Shown: positions 22,640 to 37,788, counted from the first letter of the stretch. The stretch: 59,812 nucleotides of DNA from Lojkania enalia (GCA_010094045.1 ML986685.1:65368-125179), one strand, 5' to 3'. Program-made: numbers and translations. The notes: generated from the sequence alone by a model not told the origin.

Positions 22640-25600
22640 TAGTATAGTTTTATTATAGGCGTTTAAAAATATATTTAAATTAGACTCTAGTATTTAATTA
22701 AGAATTTAGATATAATATTATATTTAGATTTTATTTATTTAAGTTTCTAGTATAATAATCTTCTATAGTAGTTATCTTAGTAAAGTTACTAGCCAGGTAC
22801 TATTCTAGGCTATAATAGCTAGTCTATTTAACTAGATATTTATACTAGTATCTCTATTAATTATAGTAGAAGTCTTCTATTTACTTAATAAAGTATTTTA
22901 GTTTTCTATTAATCTTAATAGGTTTAGGGTTATATACTTATTAACTAAATAAGTAGTTAAATAATTTAGATACTAGCTATAATAGTAATATATAGAATAT
23001 AGGATATATTTTAGCTAATTTAAGTAGCTTTAGTTTATAAGCGTATAAAGATACCTTTATAATAACTTTATAAGGGTTTATATTCTTCTAGTTAAGCTTT
23101 TTTAATAGTTTTTATATACATATATTTCTAGTATCTAACTAGACTAGATTACTAATCTAATAGTTAGGAGCTAGTACGCGCTTATAGTTAGTATATTCTT
23201 ATTAAAATACTTATACCTAGGTAAGTTCTTCTCTAATATACTCTATAATATTCTTTATTTTATTAACTAGTCTATTAGCTTTCTAAACTATTAAAGACTA
23301 TTTTAGCGGTTAATAGATTCCTATAAGTAGCTTAAAGTCTATTTAAAGATACTAGCTAAAATAGGCTAAAAATAGAGAGACTTTTATTAATTTAGATACT
23401 ATATTATTTTCTTTAAACTATACTATTAGTAGCTATTTAACCTAGTTATCTTATTTATAATTAGTATAGGCTTAGAAAACTTATTCTATTACTATATTAG
23501 TATTTTCTATCTAACTATTAGTTTTTAGATAGAAGCTGGTTAATATATATATATTAATTTATAGCTGTTTATAAAGCTTTTAATAAAAAGTAGAAATAAA
23601 ATATATTCTATAATTAAATATAATAGTATATAGTAGTTTATAGTAAACTTATATATAGTAATAGAATAGTTAAATAATATTAGGAGCTTTAATTCTTATA
23701 TATAGTATCAGGTATCTATACTTATTAAGCCTATTAACTACTACTATAATATTTATATAACCTTCTAATTTTAGTAGACTAGTTATAAAGTCTATAGAAA
23801 TATTTTAAAACCTTTATTTAAGTATAAATAATAGTTTTAGTAATCTATAGTATTTCTTTCTAAAAGCTTTACTTCTTTAGTATATATAATAACAGCGTAT
23901 ATATTATTATACTAAGTTAAATATCTTTAACTAATAGTACTTATACTAGAATAGTTCTAAAGTCTTTTTTTAACTAGAGTATCTATTAGATAATAAGTTA
24001 TAGATAGCTTATAGCAGCTTAAGCTTTAGCTTATTATAGTCTAATACTATAAGTTAATCTTAATAGTATAGTTAGTTATTATACTCTTTATAATTAGCTA
24101 AAATTAGAAGTTTAGATTAATAAACTTCTTCTTTTAATAGCTTTAGAGTATTTTAGATTAGATTATTATTTAGGTATTTTTCGTTAATAATCTCTATAAT
24201 CGGTTAGCCTATTTTTATCTATTAGAATAGTTTAGAATAAAGTAATATCTATTAATAACTTTTATAGGCCTCTTCTTATATAAGTTTATTTTATAACTTT
24301 TAAGTTAAAGTATTAGACTTCTCTCTAAATTTTCCGGGTTGGTATATAATACTAAAGTTAAACCTTAATAGATATTCTAACTAATAAGTCTATTAGTAGT
24401 TTAACTACTTTATTATTATAAAATACTATAAGTTCTTATAATTATTTAGTACTTTTATAGAAAATACTATACCTTTTAATTTAGGCTTCTATTACTTAAA
24501 ATATTAGATAATTACAAGTAGTTTCTTATTATATATTTTATAGTTACTTTTAGTAGAGTTTATATACTTAGAAAAGTAGATAATAGGTCCTAGTTTACTA
24601 TTAGCGCCTCTTTAAAATAGTATACTAGCTATTATAAAGTTAGATATATTAGTTTCTACTACTATTAGCAGCTTAGAATTAAAGTATTAGAGAATTAGTA
24701 TAGAAATAAAAGTATCCTTTAGATAGTTAAAGGAATATTAATAGCTATTATTCTAGTTAAATCGAGTATTCTTCTTAGTTAGGGCTATTAAGAAAGAGAC
24801 TTTCTATAAGAAGTTACTAATAAATTATTGGTAGAAGTTTATAAAACCTATAAAAACTTAAATATCTTTTATATTTTTAGAATATTTCTAGTAAATAATT
24901 ATTTCTACCTTCTTTAGGTCTATATAAATCCTTTCTATAATAATTATATACTCTAGATAGATTACTTCTAACTAATAGAACTTATACTTATTTATATTAA
25001 ACTATAGACTATTTACTTTTAAAGTTTTAAAAACTAGCTAGATATACTACTTTTAATCCTTTAGATTCTTACTAAATATTAGAATATTATTAATATAGAT
25101 AGTATAAAATATATTAAAATATAATTTTAATATATTATTTATAAAGTACTAGAATATACTTAGAATATTAGCTAAACTAAAGGGTATTACTAGATATTTA
25201 AATAGCCTATAATATATATAAAAAGTAGTCTTCTATTTATCTCTTTTAGCAATTCTTAACTTATTAAACACGGTAATAATATTAAGTTTTATATAGTACT
25301 TAGCTTTACTAAATTAGATTAATATTTCTTAGATTAGTAGAATTAGATATTAGTTCTTAATAGTAATAGTATTTAGGGCTCTATAGTTTACGTAGAATTA
25401 GAAATTACTTCTAAGTTTCTTTATAAAGATTATAGGTATAGCTACTAGTAATAAACTTACTCTAATAAATCCCTTAGATAAATTCTTATTAAGGTACTTT
25501 CTTAATATCTTTAACTTATTCTAGAATATTTTATAGAGTAGACTAAAACTAGCTTACTTACTATTTTCTAGTTTAATCTTATAATTGTATAGTTATTATT

Positions 25601-27693
25601 TAAATAGCTTATCTATATTCTTATATAAGAAGATAGATAATAAATTATAATATTCTTTAAGTACTTTAGTAATAGGGTTAATATATATTTTTAAAGCTAA
25701 AGCCTTATTAATATTAACTATTAATATAGCGAAGATTTTATAGTTAAATTATTAGAAGAGTTAAACTAGTAGTATAGTACTTATATAATATATATTTAGT
25801 TATAATATAGACTTTAAGTATTTAGACTTAAATAAGTCTTTTTAGCTATAATTTTCGTCTAAAATTAGATTAGTTTTAATTTTAGATTCTTTTAACTAGT
25901 ATAGTATTTTAGGCAGCTAATAATTATATTAGATATAACCTAATAAGCGAAGTTTTAAATAATACTATTTAAACTTTAAGCTATAAAAGGATTATAAATT
26001 AATTATTTTAAAGTCTCTTTTTATATTAGATTTAAGTAGTTTATAGTTTTTAATAATTATTTAAACAGCCTATTAGTAGATAATAGTACTAATAGATTAT
26101 AAATATTAAGTTAAGTATTAGTTAATAGTAAAAACTAGCTATTTATTTTTATAGTTTAGGTTTATATAATATTTATATATCTATAGCTATTTTAGAATTA
26201 ACTAGTATTTTTCTAGTATAGTTATATAGAAATATACTATTTCTAAATAGTTTAGGTGTTAGAAGGTTAAAATAACTAAATAGAAGATAGTCCTCTTATA
26301 AAAGACTTTTCTATTAAAGCTAGTTAAGTATAAATTATATAGAAGTTATATCTTTTAGAGTTTTAAAATATATATAAAGTCTCTATAGATATAGCTATAA
26401 CTAGTAGATCTAGTATTAATAAGAATATTAATATTTTACTAGACTAAGTCTTAATAGATTAAAAAAGAAGCTAGAATCTAGTAGTCTTATAACTATTTTT
26501 ATAGAAGCTAGTTTTATAAATATATAAAGATTTAGTATAGGTATAATTTTAAAAGGTAATTTACTTCTAAAATAGACTTTTTAATAATATTCTAATTAGT
26601 AAAACTAGTTATATTTAGAAGTAAAAGTAATAACTTTATCTATAAGATAATAAATATATTAAAAATCGGTTAGAAGATTAGTTAGAGGATTAAGAGTAGA
26701 ATCTATAAGATATAGTAGAGCTCTAAAACCCTTAATAGATTAATAATAGAGGGGTACTATATTTTAGTAAAATATATCTCTTACTACTATATTTATAATA
26801 GTATCTTTTATAGTAGTATCTTTTTTATTTATTAGAGTCTATAGGCGTATAATTAAAAGTATTAAATTCTATAGTATTTAAGTTCTTCTAGTAAATAGTA
26901 TAATACTTTAGTTATTTATAATAGTTACTAGATAAGTAATATAGATTAATATTATATAGGGAAATTAGATTAGTATAGTTATTTAGGGTGCTAGGTATTA
27001 TAATACTAATTATAGTACGGCGGAGCTTATTAGAAAGAGAATATTAAAGATATATAATTTATCTAGTCTTATTTAGTTTAGTATCTATAATTAGGCGTTA
27101 GAATTTAGTAAAGTAAGTAGGAAACCTGCTTTAGCCTTACTTTAAAGTCTCTAGCTTACTCTATACTATAGTCTTCTTATTCTAGTTACTATAAGTAGAT
27201 TTTAAGAAAGCGACTAAGTTGTTTATAAAGTTAATACCCTTATCTATTAATAGATTAACTAATATTACTAGATCTTATTTTAGGCGGGAATAGATATATA
27301 GAAAGTAGGTATATTTAGTTAAATATTAGTTAGTATTTTCTTCTAGTTTATAGTAGAGCTTTCTAATAAAGTATAAAAGCTCTAAATATTTACTAGAAAA
27401 TATTAAAACGTTAGGTAAGTAGTTAGAATAGAAATATAGGTTATATATAGTTTTAAGCGAATTAGAAGTTAATATAAATATCTATTTAGAAACTAGAACT
27501 ATAAGTTAAATTAGACTAAAAATAGGTAATAGTTTTATTACTATTAATATACTAGTAACTAGTCGAAGGATAACTATTTAATAGCTACTAAATTCTCTTT
27601 ATATTACTTTAAAGTCTAATTTATAGTAGTTTTCTTAAATTATTAAAGCTTCTATAAGTATCTTATTCTTCTATTATAAAGAGTTTAGCTTAC
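22640..27693 (-). pseudogene. Gag-pol polyprotein of gypsy B, RIP-inactivated and 5'-truncated
   Basis: Minus-strand order: gag at about 27690-26900, where the frame resembles NQYLTKYTYFLYIYSRL, the typical fungal gypsy gag segment with NRYPT..AYVFSRL. Then reverse transcriptase with its YIDD box now YINN (25097-25086). RNase H follows with a recognisable LLVVVETNISNFII start (about 24670-24640), then an integrase region at about 24000-23000. RNase H wording (VETDASDF) and RT spacing fit Ty3/gypsy. I did not identify a chromodomain. Both active-site Asp of RT are lost. Confidence 0.7.
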
Positions 27694-30600
27694 TCTATCT
27701 AATATAAAGCTATAAATTAGGCACGATTCGTAATAGATTAGGTATAGTACTATAGCATTATACCCAAAATAAGTTGTTAAAAGGGGGTAATTTATCTAAC
27801 TATTACCCCTCTAATTTATTTATAATTAGTATTCTAACCGTAATATTTTATATATAAAAACTATTTAGTAGAATCTATTTATTCTACTTATAATGCTATA
27901 TTATTACACCTGTACTAGTATAGGGCTATAATAAGGCTAGAAGGATATAGTTCTACTAGAATATATAGACGCTTGAACTAAGAGTATAATACTATATCTA
28001 TAGTAGAAAGACCTATATATAAGTAAATAGAATAGTACTATTACTAGAGGATATTAAAAATTATCTCTACTATCTATCTAAGTACTATATTCTAATATAT
28101 AAGAAATATATAACTACTATATTAAATATTAATATATATCTATAGTACTATTATAGTATAATAATAAAGTAGAGGAGGGTAATTATTAAGTATACTTATT
28201 AGTAGCTGATTAAACTAGTAAAGAACGTCTAGCTACCCGTATTATTTAGATAACTAATACTAGAATTAGAAAAACCGCTAAATAGGTTCTAATATAAGTA
28301 ATTTAGGTACTATATTACTACTAATATTAATATATTATATATATATCTAAAGAAGAAGTATAAGTAGGTATAAATAGATAATAAAAGTAGGCTCTATTAG
28401 AAGGTTAAGATATAGATATTCTTTTAAGCTAGTAGGCTATAGTAATATTTTATTATTAATATAGGTAGCTATAATTATAAGCTAGTTATTCTCTATATAG
28501 AGGCTAATATTATATATAATTAGTTAGCTAGGTTTAAACTTATAAAGTAGAGAAAAGAAGAGAAAATATAGATTATAAATATAGAGGTAGTAAAAACTAA
28601 TAAGATCGGGTAGTTTAAATAGATAGGGTAGCTAGAGTATCTAGTAAAGTAGAATCGAGTATATCTTATATATTAGATCTAGCTACCTAACTAAGATAAG
28701 ATAAAACTTTAATAGGTAGTAAAGTTAGTTAAACTATTAGTTAAGTAGAATATTAGAGGGTTATTATCGCTCGTATAAGAAATAAAATAGTAGTTTAAGA
28801 GCGTTTAGTAATATAAAGTAAATAGGCGTCCACTTATTTAACTATAGAACTCTAAGAGTTAGGCGGTATATACTAGCTATATTATTAAGTTTATCTACTA
28901 CTTTCTTTATATTATTACTAACGAAGAAGCTTAAGTTATATAGTTTAACTATAATAGTAATAGCGATAATAGTAATAATAATAGTATAGTATTAGATAAT
29001 AACGCGAGTTCTAGGTCTAGTAAAGCTAGAAGTAGTACTAATAGTAATAATAATAGTAATAGTAGCCCCTATTATAAGTACTATAAGAAGAAAGAAATAA
29101 ATTAGATAGAAGACGCGTATAAACTATTCTATTAGTAAAGTAAATAGAAGAAACTAGTAACAGTACTATAAGTTATATTAAATAAGGATAGTAAAGATAT
29201 TTAGTTTAAAGTACTATTAGATATACTTATATTATTTATTTTTTAATTAATAGGCAATTAGCTATTTAGTAGTAGACTTATCTATTTTCTTACTATACTA
29301 GGGATTAACGCTAAAATAGACCGCTTACGTATAGTAAAGAACTACTTATATATACTAGCTAGTATAATATACTACGTATGCGTGCTAGGTGTAGAAAAGC
29401 TACTTCTAATAGTAGAGTATAATAAGTAGATAGATAAAGACTAGAAGTATTTTCTACTTATATAGTAGAAGTTTCTAGCTAATAGATTATTTAGTCTAAT
29501 AAATAAGATAATTAGCTTACTAGTATATAAGAAGTTTATTATACTAACAGCTAGTAATTTAAGTAACACTTACTAATTAAAAGATAAGAAGACGTTCTAT
29601 CTTAACAGCTAGCTAATCTATATTAGCTAGTTCTATAAGATAGTATAGGATATAGTAGCTAAAATAGAAGAGATACTCTAGTAGGAGCTGTATTAGACGG
29701 CTAGAGCTAAAGACCGGTTTACTATCTAACTAGAGTAGCTTATTAATAATATTATATTTATATAATAGGGTGTATTTTTTATCTATTATTATAATAATCG
29801 GCTTAATAATAAGTTTAAGTAGATACTTACTCAGGCTAGATAGATAGAAGCTGGTTAGTAGCTTTAGTTAAGAGACAACTTATAGAATAAGTAGTAAATA
29901 AAGTAATACTTATAGTAGATAAATTACTTTTTAAAACTACTAATAGTTAGTATATATATAACTTTAGAGTAGTCTAAATAAGAGTTAAAGATTATAATAA
30001 TATAGTATTATAATAGAGTATTATAAAACTATAATATCTTTATAGTAGATAGGTAGATTATAATAGTAGTCTACTATTACAAATTACAATTCTAGTAGAA
30101 TATGCTAAAAGTAGTACTATATTTTCTACTATCGCAGCTAAAATAGATAATAGTAGTATACTTAGCTTATATATAGCTGTTTTAAGAGTATCTAAATATT
30201 AAGATATTTAGCAGTAACTTTAGCAACTATATATAGGTAGATTAATATAAGCTATAGAAGATAGACCAACTAATATATATACTTAAATATAAGACTAGTA
30301 AATAGGTAGGTATTAAGCTGTATATACTAGACTATTAATATATAGCTGTTAGTATTAGTAGAAAAGTAGTTAAAAAGTTGTTTAATAAAGGATATTAGGA
30401 TAAAATAGAGGAAGTTAAAGAAGCTAAAGTAGATAAGAAGGAAGAGAGTATACTAGAATTATAAAGTATATAGATAATATAGATAGGGATTAAAAACTAT
30501 AATATACTAATTAATATTATTAAGTATCTTAGTATATATTTAATTAAAGTATTTTAGCTACTTAATATATTATAGTATTATTTTTTAGGGCTTAATAGGA

Positions 30601-31219
30601 GTAAAGAAATATTAGAAGTAAAATAGATAGGTAGTTAAGGCTGGACTAGAGTAAAAAAGTAGTAGTAGTATAATAATAATAGTAAAAGGTTTATAATATA
30701 AGGAAAGAAGATATAGGTTTAAAGTAAAAGAGAGAAAGAGCTTTAAAAGGTAATATAGTAGGTGCTTAGGTAAGAAAAGATTAGCTTCTACTTAACTAAA
30801 TAAGAGTAAGTAATATATATAGTACTAAATAGGTAGATACTACTTATTATAATACTCTTAACTAGTAGAAGAAAAAGCTTACTATTTACTATACCGGCTT
30901 ACTTAGATTAATATAGGGTAATAGTAGTAGTAGTACCGTACTAGACGCTTATTAAAAACTTAGTTAAGCAGATTTAAGAGAGTAAAATTAATTATATAAA
31001 ATAGAAGTATAGTAAGAATAATCTAGTAATAATAATAGTAGTTAGTATAGATATAGTAGGCGATATAATAAGTAATAGAAATTTTATCAGCTATATAGGG
31101 ATATTTAATAGTAAGAGGCTGCTATAGTAGATTATAATAGACGAGTATTATCTTATCTTTATATTAAATAACTAGTAGCTAAAACTAGTAAAACTAAAGA
31201 ATTTACAGCTACTATTATA
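27694..31219 (+). pseudogene. TLH unit 2 (3526 bp), cut just after the DECH box
   Basis: Head, zinc finger region, Ser/Asn linker (short form, about 28950-28990), second Cys cluster (about 29065), recombinase-like region and helicase domain 1 through the DECH box (DEYY at about 31142-31153). It ends at ATTATAC|CTATC. Unit 1 continues at this point as ATACCTAGTAGTAC, so CCTA is common to both partners. The head junction on its left reads TCTA instead of CCTA and truncates gypsy B. It looks like one of the more AT-converted units. Confidence 0.85.
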
Positions 31220-34200
31220 CCTATCTAATATAAGGCGACGAATTAGACCCGATTCGTAATAGTTTAGGTATAGTACTATAACGCTATACCTAAAATAGGT
31301 TGTTAAAAGGGGGTAATTTATCTAACTATTACCCCCCTAATTTATTTATAACTAGTACTTTAACCGTAATACTTTATATATAAAAACTATTTAGTAGAAT
31401 CTATTTATTCTACTTATAATACTGTATTATCGCACCCGTACTAGTATAGAACTATAATAAAGCTAGAAGAATATAATTCTACTAGAACGTATAGACGCTT
31501 AAACTGAGGGCGTAATACTATATTTATAGCAGGAAGACCCGTATATAAATAAGTAGAATAGTACTATTATTAGAGGATATTAAGAACTATTTCTACTATC
31601 TACCCGAGCACTATATTCTAATATATAAGGAATACGCAACTACTATATTAAATATTAATATATATCTATAGTACTATTATAGTATAATAATAGAATAGAG
31701 GAGAGTAATTATCGAGTATACTTATTAGTAGCTAATTAGACTAGTAAAGGATATCTAGCTACCTATACCATTTAGGCAACTAATACTAGAATTAGAAAAG
31801 CTACTAAATAGGTTTTAGTATAAGTAATCTAAATACTATATTACTACTAATATTAATACGCTACATATATATCTAAAGAAGAAGTATAAGTAGATATAGA
31901 TAGGCGATAAAAATAGGTTCTATTAGAAGATTAAGGTATAAATATTCTTTCGGGCTAGTAGGCTATAGTAATATTTTATTGTTAATATAAGCAGTTATAA
32001 CTATAAACTAGGTATTTTCTATATAGAAGCTAATATTATATATAATTAGTTAGCTAGGTTTAAGCTTATAAAATAGAAAGAAGAAGAGAAGGTATAGGTT
32101 ATAGATATAGAGGTAGTAAAGACTGATAAGACTGGGTGGTTTAAGCGGATAGGGTAGCTAGAATATCTAATAAAGTAGAATCGAGTATATCTTATATATT
32201 AGATCTAGCTATCTAACTAAGGTAAGGTAAAACTTTAATAGGCGGTAAAGCTGGTTAAACTATTAGTTAAGTAGAATATTAGAGGGTTATTATTACTTAT
32301 ATAAGAGATAAGATATTAGTTTAAAAGTACTTAGTAATATAAGATAGATAGGTATCTACTTACTTAACTACAGAACCCTAAGAGTTAGATAGTATACGCT
32401 AGCTATATTATTAAGTTTTTCTACTACTTTCTCTATATTATTACTAATAAAGAAGCTTAAACTATATAGTTTAACTATAGCAGTAATAGTAATAATAGTA
32501 ATAATAATAGTATAGTATTAGATAATAGCGCGAGTTCTGGGTCTAATAGAGCTAAAAGTAGTACTAATAATAATAATAATAGTAATAGCAGCCTCTATTA
32601 TAAATACTATAGAAAGAAAAAAGTAGATTAAATAGAAGATGCACGCAAGCTATTCTATTAGTAAAATAAGTAGAAAAAACTAGTAATAGTATTATAAGTT
32701 ATATTAGATAGGGATAGTAAAAATACTTAATTTAGAGTACTATTAAATATACTTATATTATTTATTTTTTAATTAATAGGTAATTAGCTGTTTAATAGTA
32801 AGCTTATCTATTTTCTTACTATACTAGGGATCGACGCTAAAATAGGCTACTTATATATAGTAAAGAACTACTTATATATATTAACTAGTATAGTATACTA
32901 TGTATACGTGCTAGATATAGAGAAACTACTTCTAATAGTAGAGCGTAATAAGTAGATAGATAAGAACTAGAAGTATTTTCTACTTATATAGCGGAAGTTT
33001 CTAGCTAATAAATCGTTTAGTCTAATAAGTAAGATAATTAGCTTACTAGTATATAAGAAGTTTATTATACTAACAGCTAGTAATTTAGGTAATACTTACT
33101 AGTTAAAAAATAAGAAGACGTTTTATCTTAACAGCTGGCCGATCTATATTAGCTAGTTCTATAAAATAGTACAGGATATAGTAGCTAAAGTAGAGAAGAT
33201 ACTTTAGTAGGAGCTATATTAAACAGCTAGAGCTAAAGACTAGTTTACTATCTAGCTAGAGTAGCTTATTAATAATATTATATTTATATAGTAGAGTATA
33301 TCTTTTATCTATTATTATAATAATTAGCTTAATAATAGGCTTAAGTAGATACTTACTTAGGCTAGGTAGATAGAAGCTAGTTAATAGCTCTAGTTAAGAG
33401 ACGGCTTATAGAGTAAATAGTAGATAAAATAGTACTTATAGTAGGTAGATTACTTTTTAAAACTACTAATAGTTAGTATATATATAACTTTAGGGCAGTT
33501 TAGATAAGAGTTAGAAATTATAATAATATAGTATTATAATAGAGTATTATAAGACTATAATATCTTTATAGTAGATAGGTAGATTATAATAGTAGTCTAC
33601 TATTATAAATTGCAATCCTAGTAAAATAAGTTAAAGATAGTACCGCGCTTTCTACTACTGCAGCTAAAGTAGGTAATAGTAGTATATTTAACTTATATAC
33701 AGCTGTTTTAAAAGTATCTAAATATTAAAATACTTAGTAGTAGCTTTAACAACTATATATAGGTAGATTAATATAGGTTATAAAAAATAGACTAACTAAT
33801 ACGCGTACTTAAGTATAAGACTAGTAAATAAGTAGGTATTAAACTATATATACTAGACTACCGACATATAGCTATTAATATTAGTAGAGAAGTAGTTAAA
33901 GAGTTGTTTAGTAAAGGATATTAGGATAAGATAGGAGAAGTTAAAGAAGCTAAAATAGATAAAGAAGAAGAGAATATACTAGAGCTATAGAGCGCGCGGA
34001 CGATATAGATAGAAATTTGAAACTATAATATACTAATTAATATTATTAAATATTTTAGCGTATATTTAATTAAGGTATTCTAGCCGCTTAATATATTATA
34101 GTATTACTTCTTAGAGCTTAATAGAGGTAAAGAGATACTAGAGGTAAAGTAGATAGGTAGTCGAGGCTGGACTAGGGTAAGGAAGTAGTAGTAGTATAAT

Positions 34201-35126
34201 AATAATAGTAAAGAGTCTATAATATAAGGAAAGAAAGTATAAGCTTAAAGTAGAAGGGAGAAAGAACTTTAAAAGGTAATGTAGTAGGTACTTAAGTAAG
34301 AAGAGGTTAGTTTTTATTTAGCCGAGTAAGAGTAAGTAATATATATAATACTAGACGGGCAGATACTACTTATTATAGTACTCTTAACTAGTAGAGAGAA
34401 GAGCTTACTATTTACTATACCGGCTTACTTAAATTAATACGGGGTAATAGTAGTAGTAGTACTATACTAGACGTTTATTAAGAACTTAGTTAAGCGGATT
34501 TAAGAGAGTAGGATTAATTATATAGAATAGAAGTATAGTAAAAATAATCTAGTAGTAGTAGTAGTAGTTAGTATAGATATAGCAGGCGATATAATAAATA
34601 ATAAGAATTTTATTAGCTATATAGGGATACTTAATAGTAAAAAGCTACTATAGTAGATTATAGTAGATAAGTATTATCTTATCTTTATATTAAGTAACTA
34701 GCAGCTAAAGCTAGTAAAGCTGAAGAATCTACGGCTGCTACTATACCTGGTAGTACTATTTATAGTAATACTACTGCTGGTATAAGAGGCTAAGCTAGAA
34801 GAGAATATACTAGTTTAATATATAATATATATCTAAACGAGTATAGTATAGCTAAATATATAATATTTAGTATTATAGTATAAGTAGGAGTAAGTATAGA
34901 AGATAATATTAGTAATATATTAGCGGTAGGTACAGCAGCTTAAGGAATAAAGGGAGAAAGAAATAGTATACTACTACAGTAAAGCGTAATATAAAGTAAT
35001 AGCTAAAGTACTAGATAGTAGATACTATTATACTAGAGATATAAAGCGAGCTAGGTAGTTAGAGGAATAGTTTAAAGAAGGTAAGCTTATAGTAGCTATA
35101 TTAGTGTTAGGTATAGGGGTAGATTT
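31220..35126 (+). pseudogene. TLH unit 3 (3907 bp), cut inside the RecQ C-terminal domain
   Basis: Collinear with unit 1 from head to the RecQ GVDF motif. It ends at GTAGATTTCCTA, immediately after VDF, where unit 10 continues GATTTCCTAGGG. It preserves the clearest copy of the recombinase-like box: codons 33853-33867 read Leu-Asp-Tyr-Arg-His, with Arg (CGA) and His (CAT) unmutated. The third common cut site, used by units 4, 6 and 8, is present here uncut at 34216. Confidence 0.85.
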
Positions 35127-37455
35127 CCTATCTAATATAAGGCGACGAATTAAGCCCGATTTATAATAGATTAGGTATAGTACTATAGTACTATACCTAA
35201 AATAGGTTATTAAAAGGGGGCGATTTATCTAACTATTACTCCCCTAATTTATTTATAATTAATACTTTAACCGTAATACTTTATATATAAAAACTATTTA
35301 GTAGAGTTTATTTATTCTATTTATAATACTATATTATTACACCTATACTAGTATAGGGCTATAATAAGACTAGAAGAATATAGTTCTACTAGAATATATA
35401 GACGCTCGAACCGAGGGCGTAATACTATATCTATAGTAGAAAGACCTATATATAAGTAAGTAGAATAGTACTATTACTAGAGGATATTAAGAACTATTTC
35501 TATTATCTACCCGAGTATTATATTCTAATATATAAGGAACACGCAACTGCTATATTAAATATTAATATATATCTACAGTACTATTATAGTATAATAATAG
35601 AATAGAGGAGGGTAATTATTAAGTATACTTATTAATAACTAATTAGACTAGTAAAAGATATCTAGCTACCTGTACCATTCGGGCAACTAATACTAGAATT
35701 AGAAAAGCTGCTAAATAGGTTCTAGTATAAATAATCTAGATACTATATTACTACTAATATTAACGTACTATATATATATTTAAAGAAAAAGTATAAGTAG
35801 GTATAAATAGGCGATAAAAGTAGGCTCTATTAAAAGGTTAAAGTATAGATATTCTTTTAGGCTAGTAGGCTACAGCAATATTTTATTATTAATATAGACA
35901 GCTATAACTATAAGCTAGCTATTTTCTATATAAAAGCCGATATTATATATAATTAGTTAGCCAGGTTTAAGCTTATAAAGTAGAGGAAAGAAGAGAAAGT
36001 ATAGGTTATAAATATAGAAGTAGTAAAGACTAATAAGACTAGGTAGTTTAAGTAGATAGGGTAGCTAGAGTATCTAATAAAGTAGAATCGAGTATATCTT
36101 ATATATTAGATCTGGCTATCTAATTAAGGTAAGATAAAACTTTAGTAGGCGGTAAAGCTAGTTAAACTATTAGTTAAGTAGAATATTAGAGGGTTATTAT
36201 TACTTATATAAGAGATAAGATAGTAGTTTAGAAGCGCTTAGTAATATAAGGTAGATAGACGTCTACTTACTTAATTATAGAACCCTAAAAGTTAGGTAGT
36301 ATACGCTAGCTATATTATTAAGTTCGTCTACTACTTTCTCTATATTATTACTAATAAAAAAGCTTAAGTTATATAGTTTAGCTATAGTAGTAACAGCGAT
36401 AATAGTAATAATAATAGTATAGTGTTAGATAATAGCGCGAGTTTTAGGTCTAGTAGAGTTAAAAGTAGTACTAATAGCGATAATAATAGTAATAGTAGCC
36501 CCTATTATAAATACTATAAAAAGAAAGAAGTAGATTAGATAGAAGACACGCGCAAGCTATTCTGTTAGTAAAATAAGTAGAAGGAACTAGTAATAGTACT
36601 ATAGATTATATTAGATAGGGATAGTAAGAATACTTAACTTAAGATACTACTAGATATACTTATATTATTTATTTTTTAATCGACAGGCGATTAGCTATTT
36701 AGTAGTAGACTTATCTATTTTCTTACTATACTAAGGATCGACGCTAAAATAGACCGCTTATATATAGTAAAGAACTACTTATATATACTAGCTAGTATAA
36801 TATACTATATACGCGTGCTAGGTGTAGAAAAGCTACTTCTAGTAGTAGAGCGTAATAAGTAGACAGATAAGAACTAGAAGTATTTTCTACTTATATAGTA
36901 GAAGTTTCTAGCTAATAGATTATTTAGTCTAATAAACGAGATAATTAGCTTACTAGTATATAAGAAGTTTATTATACTAATAGCTGGTAATTTAGATAAC
37001 GCTTACTAGTTAAAGAATAAGAAGATATTCTATCTTAACAGCCGGCTAATCTATATTAGCTAGTTTTATAAGATAGTATAGGATATAGTAGTTAAGATAG
37101 AGGAGATATTCTAGTAGGAACTATATTAGACGGCTAGAACTGAAAACTAGTTTACTATCCAGCTAGAGTAGCTTATTAACAATATTATATTTATATAGTA
37201 GAGTATATTTTTTATTTATTATTATAATAATTAGCTTAATAATAGATTTAAGTAGATACTTACTTAGGTTAGGTAGATAGAAGCTAGTTAATAGCTCTAG
37301 TTAAGAAACAGCTTATAGAGTAAGTAGTAGATAAAGTAGTATTTATAGTAGGTAGATTACTTCTTAGAACTACTAATAGTTAGTATATATATAACTTTAG
37401 AGTAGTTTAGGTAAGAGTTAAAAATTATAATAATATAGTATTATAATAGAGTACT
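35127..37455 (+). pseudogene. TLH unit 4, left part (interrupted by gypsy A2)
   Basis: Head through the start of the recombinase-like region. The sequence ATAATAGAGTACT at 37444-37455 is split by gypsy A2; the rest of the unit resumes at 45663. Joined, the unit is 2329 + 667 = 2996 bp, exactly the length of units 6 and 8. Confidence 0.85.
37451..37455. repeat. Target-site duplication of gypsy A2, left copy (GTACT)
   Basis: GTACT left of the element; GTATT at 45658-45662 on the right, differing by one C to T change. Uninterrupted units read GAGTACTATAGAAC here (for example 57331-57344). Confidence 0.8.
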
Positions 37456-37788
37456 TATTATAGATACCCTTATAGAAAACTCTATACTAGACCCGATCAA
37501 GATTTAGAACTTTATATAGCTAGAAGAATAAGACTAATATAAAATATATAATATACTTAGTAGTTTAGTTAACTAAGTAACTGAGTAAGAAGAAGTAGTA
37601 AGAGAACTAAATTATATTTAACAATTTTACAACTCTAATCTTTATAGCTCTTTATAGTTAACTTAAATATTTTCTATATATTCTACTTATATACTTCTAT
37701 TATAAGTTTATAAGAATAATCCTCTATAATATATAATTACTCTTAGTTATTACTCTATCCTATACCTAGCTAATTAGAGGCTATTATA
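37456..37788 (+). repeat. 5' LTR of gypsy A2 (short form, 333 bp)
   Basis: Begins TATTATAGATACCCTTATAG and ends GAGGCTATTATA. It carries one copy of the TTAGTTAACTAAGTAACTGAG segment. Confidence 0.85.

Larger units (their letters stand above)
21945..27693 (-). mobile_element. Gypsy B: Ty3/gypsy element, 5' end lost at TLH unit 2 head
   Basis: A minus-strand retrotransposon of a different family from gypsy A. It keeps its 3' LTR (21945 to about 22248), a polypurine tract (minus strand of about 22250-22262, AAAAGGGGGG), pol and most of gag. Gag and the 5' LTR are cut at 27694 by the TLH head. Its left boundary interrupts the A-rich TLH tail (compare unit 0 near 4875). Confidence 0.8.

Noticed and set aside
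31220..35130. Independent LINE-type 5' truncation to explain the variable ends
   Set aside because: The constant end is the coding 5' end, the opposite of LINE truncation; breakpoints also share CCTA with the interrupted partner and no poly-A or target duplication is seen at the unit ends.
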